Shown in pieces: positions 6,323-8,774 of a stretch of DNA of 8,774 nucleotides. Source of the stretch: JANMCE01 sp031360915 (GTDB taxonomy: Bacteria > Actinomycetota > Acidimicrobiia > Acidimicrobiales > Ilumatobacteraceae); assembly GCA_031360915.1 (NCBI GenBank), contig JANMCE010000306.1:1-8774 (forward strand). Reading direction: 5' to 3'. Both the position numbers and the translations under genes were made by a program. Each line of letters opens with the position of its first letter. Within the stretch, counting starts at the first letter, position 1. Under the pieces are notes generated by a model, which searched no databases, had not been told where the DNA came from, and was given only the letters and a program-made list of their open reading frames with translations.

Positions 6323-6945
6323 GTGTTGAATCCTTCGTACTCCGTCGGAAGCGTGAAGTCGGCAATGCGCCACCGTTTGCCCACCATTACCATCTGAAAC
6401 ACCACGTCGTAGCTCAGCTTCTTGTCGTTAGAGATGATCTCGCCTCCGGCCGCTTTTTCATTCGGCTCGTACACAATGGCGGTCGACCAGTAGGACGCCT
6501 TAACCTCGGCTGTAGTTCGGTCCGAATTCACAACAGCCCCTTTGGTAACGATGTAACTCGGGTCATCGGTGTTGGTACGCACCCTGAGGTTGGCGCCCCG
6601 GTAGTCCTTCACCGTCTTCGCTATCAGCTCGCGCTGAACACTGCCATCCGGCGTGAACGACGTCGGATCGCACGTATCCATTGCCAAGAGACAACCCAAA
6701 CGGTCGACCATACAGTTCTGCACCGCTGCCTCGACCACGACCAGTTCGAGGCTTTTGGCGGTTGTGGTCGATGTGGTCGACGGCGGAATCGTCGCAGCGA
6801 CGGCCGTGCTCGTGGCCGTAACGCCAGCTGTCGTCGACACCGACGATGCACGCAAGGACGAAAGCGCCGGTGATGGCTTGGCTGACCCGGCACATGACGC
6901 CAAGCCGAGCAGCACGAATGGGAACAGACTCCGCCGACAACGCAT
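6307..6945 (-). CDS. Lipoprotein with NTF2-like domain
   Basis: A 212-residue predicted lipoprotein. The N-terminus MRCRRSLFPFVLLGLASC has a basic start, hydrophobic core and lipobox LASC with the lipidated Cys at 18. A Ser/Thr/Ala/Pro-rich linker follows (about 19-63), then a globular domain (about 64-206) whose helix-rich front and strands (LRVRTN, YIVTKGAVV, TTAEVKASYW, YDVVFQMVMVGKRWRIADF) resemble the NTF2-like lipoproteins common in Actinobacteria. Cysteines at 78, 85 and 92 lie seven residues apart, with a fourth at 209. The ATG at 6945 is preferred over GTG 6966 because a TACCGT -10 box ends six bases upstream, implying a leaderless message, and because it starts just before the signal. 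The gene ends at TAG 6307-6309, inside the next gene's start. It sits on the outside of the cytoplasmic membrane; its ligand is unknown. The fold call is from pattern only. Confidence 0.8.
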   Translation of the reverse strand: MRCRRSLFPFVLLGLASCAGSAKPSPALSSLRASSVSTTAGVTATSTAVAATIPPSTTSTTTAKSLELVVVEAAVQNCMVDRLGCLLAMDTCDPTSFTPDGSVQRELIAKTVKDYRGANLRVRTNTDDPSYIVTKGAVVNSDRTTAEVKASYWSTAIVYEPNEKAAGGEIISNDKKLSYDVVFQMVMVGKRWRIADFTLPTEYEGFNTCPAK

Positions 6946-6951
6946 CCGAAA

Positions 6952-6957
6952 ACGGTA
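6952..6957 (-). promoter_or_regulatory. -10 element (TACCGT) of the lipoprotein gene, leaderless start
   Basis: On the minus strand TACCGT is followed by six bases and the ATG at 6945. The spacing equals that at moaE, and there is no Shine-Dalgarno. A -35 is not clear (TTGCCC lies upstream but only about 13 bases away). The 235-base gap 6946-7180 between the divergent lipoprotein and HNH genes holds this box and the HNH promoter; I see no gene in it. Confidence 0.45.
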
Positions 6958-7167
6958 ACCGGTCACACAAGGGCAAGAAAGGGGCTGTGCGGTGCTTCAC
7001 GGAAGGCTGCCGCACTTAACATCGAACCGACACCAGCGGCCCGCTTCTTGCACCTCCAAGGAGGGACCTGATCCGTGACTGTCTCTCAACACGCAAAGTG
7101 CCATATACATCCTGCTCAGTAGCACTTTCTTGACAAACACTTCGTGGGAATATGTGTTCGCTTCGGG

Positions 7168-7173
7168 TAGGGT
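7168..7173 (+). promoter_or_regulatory. -10 element (TAGGGT) of the HNH gene, leaderless start
   Basis: TAGGGT lies seven bases before ATG 7181, with no Shine-Dalgarno, so a leaderless transcript is likely. A consensus -35 TTGACA occurs at 7130-7135, but it is 32 bases from this box; paired with TATGTG (7151-7156, spacing 15) it could be a second, upstream promoter with a short leader. Confidence 0.45.
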
Positions 7174-7180
7174 TTGACGT

Positions 7181-8455
7181 ATGGAAACGGTGGTAGAACT
7201 CCACGATCTGCTCGACAAAATCTTGGCGAGCGACATCGAATTCGTGACCGCTGGCGAGGCATCAGCATGGGCCGGCAAGATCGAACAAGCCAGCCGCAAA
7301 CTCGACGCCATCGCCATCTCCCTGGTCGATGTTGTTGATCGCAACGGCCTGTACGCCGACGACGGACACAGGTCCGCGAAAGCGTGGTGCGCGTACACGT
7401 GTCGAACGACGCGTGCTGAGGCGAACCGACGCGCCGGACTCGCCCACATGTTCCGCGAACTCGATGAAACCGCCCGCTGCTACCGGGCTGGTGACCTCGG
7501 ACGCGAACAGGTCGGCATCATGGCCAAAGCGTTCCGGAACCAGCGGTGCGGTCATCTCCTCGCGGAGTCCGAACACATGCTTTTAGAGGACGAACGACGG
7601 TTGCACGCCAGCCAGTTCGCCAACGTCATGAAACACTGGCTGAACATGGCCGACGCGGAAGGGATCCGGCAACGTCACGACACCCTGCACAAAAACCGTG
7701 ACATGCGCATCATCGAACAATTCGACGCAGGTTTCACCGTTGACGGCCGCTACGGGTCGGCACAAGGCGCCCTCGCGAAAGCGTTGTTCGAACAGTTCGT
7801 CGCGGTGGAGCGGCTCGCCGATTGGGAAGCTGCTCGGGCCGAGTTCGGCGATGAGGCAACCGCAGCAGACCTACAGCGCACAGAAGCACAACGCCGCGCT
7901 GATGCATTCATCAACATCCTTTTACAGGCTGCTGCGCAACCCGCTGATGCCGTTCGGCCAGAGCCGTGCGTGAACATCATCATGTCCACCGACGCCTATG
8001 AGGCCGGGCTGGCTGAACTCACCGGAACCGGACCGGTACGGTTCGACCCGAAGAACTATCGCACCTACCAATGTGAAACCCTCGGTGGCACCACCCTCCC
8101 ACCCGGTGAAGCACTTGGCGCCGCGATAGCCGGACACATCAGACGGGTCGTTATCGGCGCAACAGAAGCATCCATCACACAAAAATCGAGAACGTTCACA
8201 GGACCGCTACGCGCACTCGTACAAACACTCGACACCACCTGTGTGTGGACCGGATGCCACATTCCATCCGACCAATGCCAAGCCGATCACATCACACCAT
8301 GGCGCCACACCCAAAACACGTCCGCCAACAACGGCGCACCCCTCTGCGGCAAACACAACCGGCACAAAGAACGCGGCTACCGCACCTGGAAAGACACCCA
8401 AGGCCACTGGCACATCCAACGCCCCGACGGCACCACCATCACCCCCGCCGCCTAA
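7181..8455 (+). CDS. DUF222 / HNH endonuclease domain protein (13E12 repeat family type)
   Basis: A 424-residue protein with the architecture of the DUF222-HNH family, found in many copies in actinobacterial genomes, including the mycobacterial 13E12 repeats. Residues about 30-340 form the mostly helical DUF222 region (for example DDGHRSAKAWCAYTCRTTRAEA at 60-81, in two parts, and the AGDLGREQVGIMAKA segment at 103-117). The C-terminal HNH/McrA-like nuclease has C354-x4-C359, DHITPW (369-374), N384 and LCGKHNRHK (388-396); metal and catalytic residues H370, N384 and H392 are all present, and the second zinc pair is C389/H392 or nearby, so it may be active as a DNA nuclease. It is complete. 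Biological role of the family is not established; a mobile or recombination-linked role is often supposed. The last ~115 coding bases are very C-rich and G-poor. ATG 7181 is supported by the -10 box. Confidence 0.93.
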   Translation: METVVELHDLLDKILASDIEFVTAGEASAWAGKIEQASRKLDAIAISLVDVVDRNGLYADDGHRSAKAWCAYTCRTTRAEANRRAGLAHMFRELDETARCYRAGDLGREQVGIMAKAFRNQRCGHLLAESEHMLLEDERRLHASQFANVMKHWLNMADAEGIRQRHDTLHKNRDMRIIEQFDAGFTVDGRYGSAQGALAKALFEQFVAVERLADWEAARAEFGDEATAADLQRTEAQRRADAFINILLQAAAQPADAVRPEPCVNIIMSTDAYEAGLAELTGTGPVRFDPKNYRTYQCETLGGTTLPPGEALGAAIAGHIRRVVIGATEASITQKSRTFTGPLRALVQTLDTTCVWTGCHIPSDQCQADHITPWRHTQNTSANNGAPLCGKHNRHKERGYRTWKDTQGHWHIQRPDGTTITPAA

Positions 8456-8528
8456 TTGATCCGCTTACGCACGTGAAGCCTGCCGAATGTTGCTCCCTGG
8501 CGCTTCGCGCTCGCTTCGCTCGATCAAT
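8455..8528. repeat. Short inverted repeat with internal CGCTTCGC direct repeats
   Basis: ATTGATC (8455-8461) is repeated inverted as GATCAAT (8522-8528) with about 60 bases between. Inside, CGCTTCGC occurs at 8501-8508, and CGCTTCGC again at 8512-8519, and GCGC-TTC-GCGC (8500-8510) can form a tight hairpin. It lies in the 110-base gap between the HNH and ribonuclease genes. It may be a terminator-like or repeat remnant; there is no T-run. Confidence 0.3.
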
Positions 8529-8565
8529 GCCGCAAGCACCGCGGAGCTGCTAGACGAGAGGGTCC

Positions 8566-8774
8566 ATGCGAGCTGACGAGAAGGCCACGGCGTTACTCAA
8601 GGCAGGTCTGGACTCGTTGCGGACGCAGTACGCGATCCCCGACGCATTCCCGCCCGATGTGCTGGAGGCCGCCGAGAAGGCTGCAGCCCGTCCGGTGACG
8701 ACTGAGGGTCGCCGGGACGCTCGTGACTTGCCGATGGCAACGCTCGATCCGGCCTCCAGCATCGACCTCGACCA
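8566..8774 (+). CDS. RNB-domain (RNase II/R-like) ribonuclease, N-terminal part (3' end outside window)
   Basis: ATG at 8566 has GAGAGGG (8556-8562) three bases upstream as ribosome binding site. The 69 complete codons encode a helical N-terminus with FPPDVLEAAEKAAAR (residues 28-42), then DLPMATLDPASSIDLDQ (54-70), which matches the opening of the RNB exoribonuclease domain, where the Asp cluster (here D61, D67, D69) binds Mg2+ for 3'-5' RNA hydrolysis. In the usual motif the residue before DLDQ is often Arg; here it is Ile. No cold-shock/OB domain precedes the RNB start, as in a short actinobacterial RNB family rather than RNase R. The gene runs off the window edge, so the rest of the catalytic domain is not visible. 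It is co-directional with the HNH gene but separated by 110 bases, and with its own ribosome binding site it is probably an independent unit. Confidence 0.85.
   Translation, partial: MRADEKATALLKAGLDSLRTQYAIPDAFPPDVLEAAEKAAARPVTTEGRRDARDLPMATLDPASSIDLD

Noticed and set aside
5872..6873. Plus-strand open frame of 333 codons across the secreted-protein and lipoprotein genes
   Set aside because: The minus strand has signal peptides, a lipobox, a ribosome binding site and a -10 box; the plus-strand product is basic, repetitive and without motifs.
7130..7156. TTGACA with TATGTG as the main HNH promoter
   Set aside because: The -35 is consensus but spacing is only 15 bases and a leader without Shine-Dalgarno would follow; the TAGGGT box next to the ATG fits better. 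Kept as a possible second promoter.
8550..8762. Minus-strand open frame at the right edge
   Set aside because: Opposite an RNB-domain start with a good ribosome binding site and recognisable motif.
1..8774. CRISPR array, tRNA, rRNA, insertion sequence or a known defence cluster
   Set aside because: No regularly spaced repeats, cloverleaf, transposase or defence-family protein was seen on either strand; the lone HNH protein is a DUF222-type multicopy gene, not a restriction system.

Overview
The window looks like chromosome from a high-GC Gram-positive bacterium (Actinomycetota). Supporting signs are the high GC content, frequent GTG starts, TANNNT -10 boxes directly before start codons (leaderless genes), a DUF222/HNH (13E12-type) gene, a DUF2342 zincin-like protein and an actinobacterial MFS motif. 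Placement in the Acidimicrobiia is my inference from the gene types and the lipoprotein style; I could not search a database.

Layout, left to right: the 3' end of an MFS transporter (1-465, +); a DUF2342 zincin-like protein (487-1698, -); a membrane-anchored NAD-dependent epimerase/SDR protein (1747-2790, +); a membrane-anchored HtrA-like PDZ protein that appears to have lost its protease triad (2711-3856, -); moaE (3941-4438, +), overlapping by one base an mreB-type actin gene (4438-5442, +); a secreted protein gene whose signal peptide (6182-6322) and body (5461-6165) lie in different frames (-); an NTF2-like lipoprotein gene (6307-6945, -); a DUF222-HNH endonuclease (7181-8455, +); and the start of an RNB-domain ribonuclease (8566 onward, +). 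Until the last two genes the units alternate in orientation, giving three convergent and three divergent pairs with very short gaps or overlaps. No stretch over 300 bases lacks a gene.

How the genes may work together: moaE and mreB are the clearest operon, though one is a molybdopterin enzyme and the other a cytoskeletal protein with no mreC or mreD beside it. The lipoprotein and the frameshifted secreted protein form a second two-gene unit, coupled by a 16-base overlap with a good ribosome binding site; both are exported. The DUF2342, SDR and PDZ genes form a compact block with degenerate active-site motifs in each. The HNH gene belongs to a multicopy, accessory-type family. 

I found no CRISPR array, tRNA, rRNA, insertion sequence or recognisable defence or biosynthetic system. 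The most interesting points are the frameshifted secreted protein, a Glu-to-Gln change at the catalytic position of MreB (as in eukaryotic actin), a mirror-image divergent leaderless promoter, and two adjacent protease-family genes that both lack their catalytic motif.
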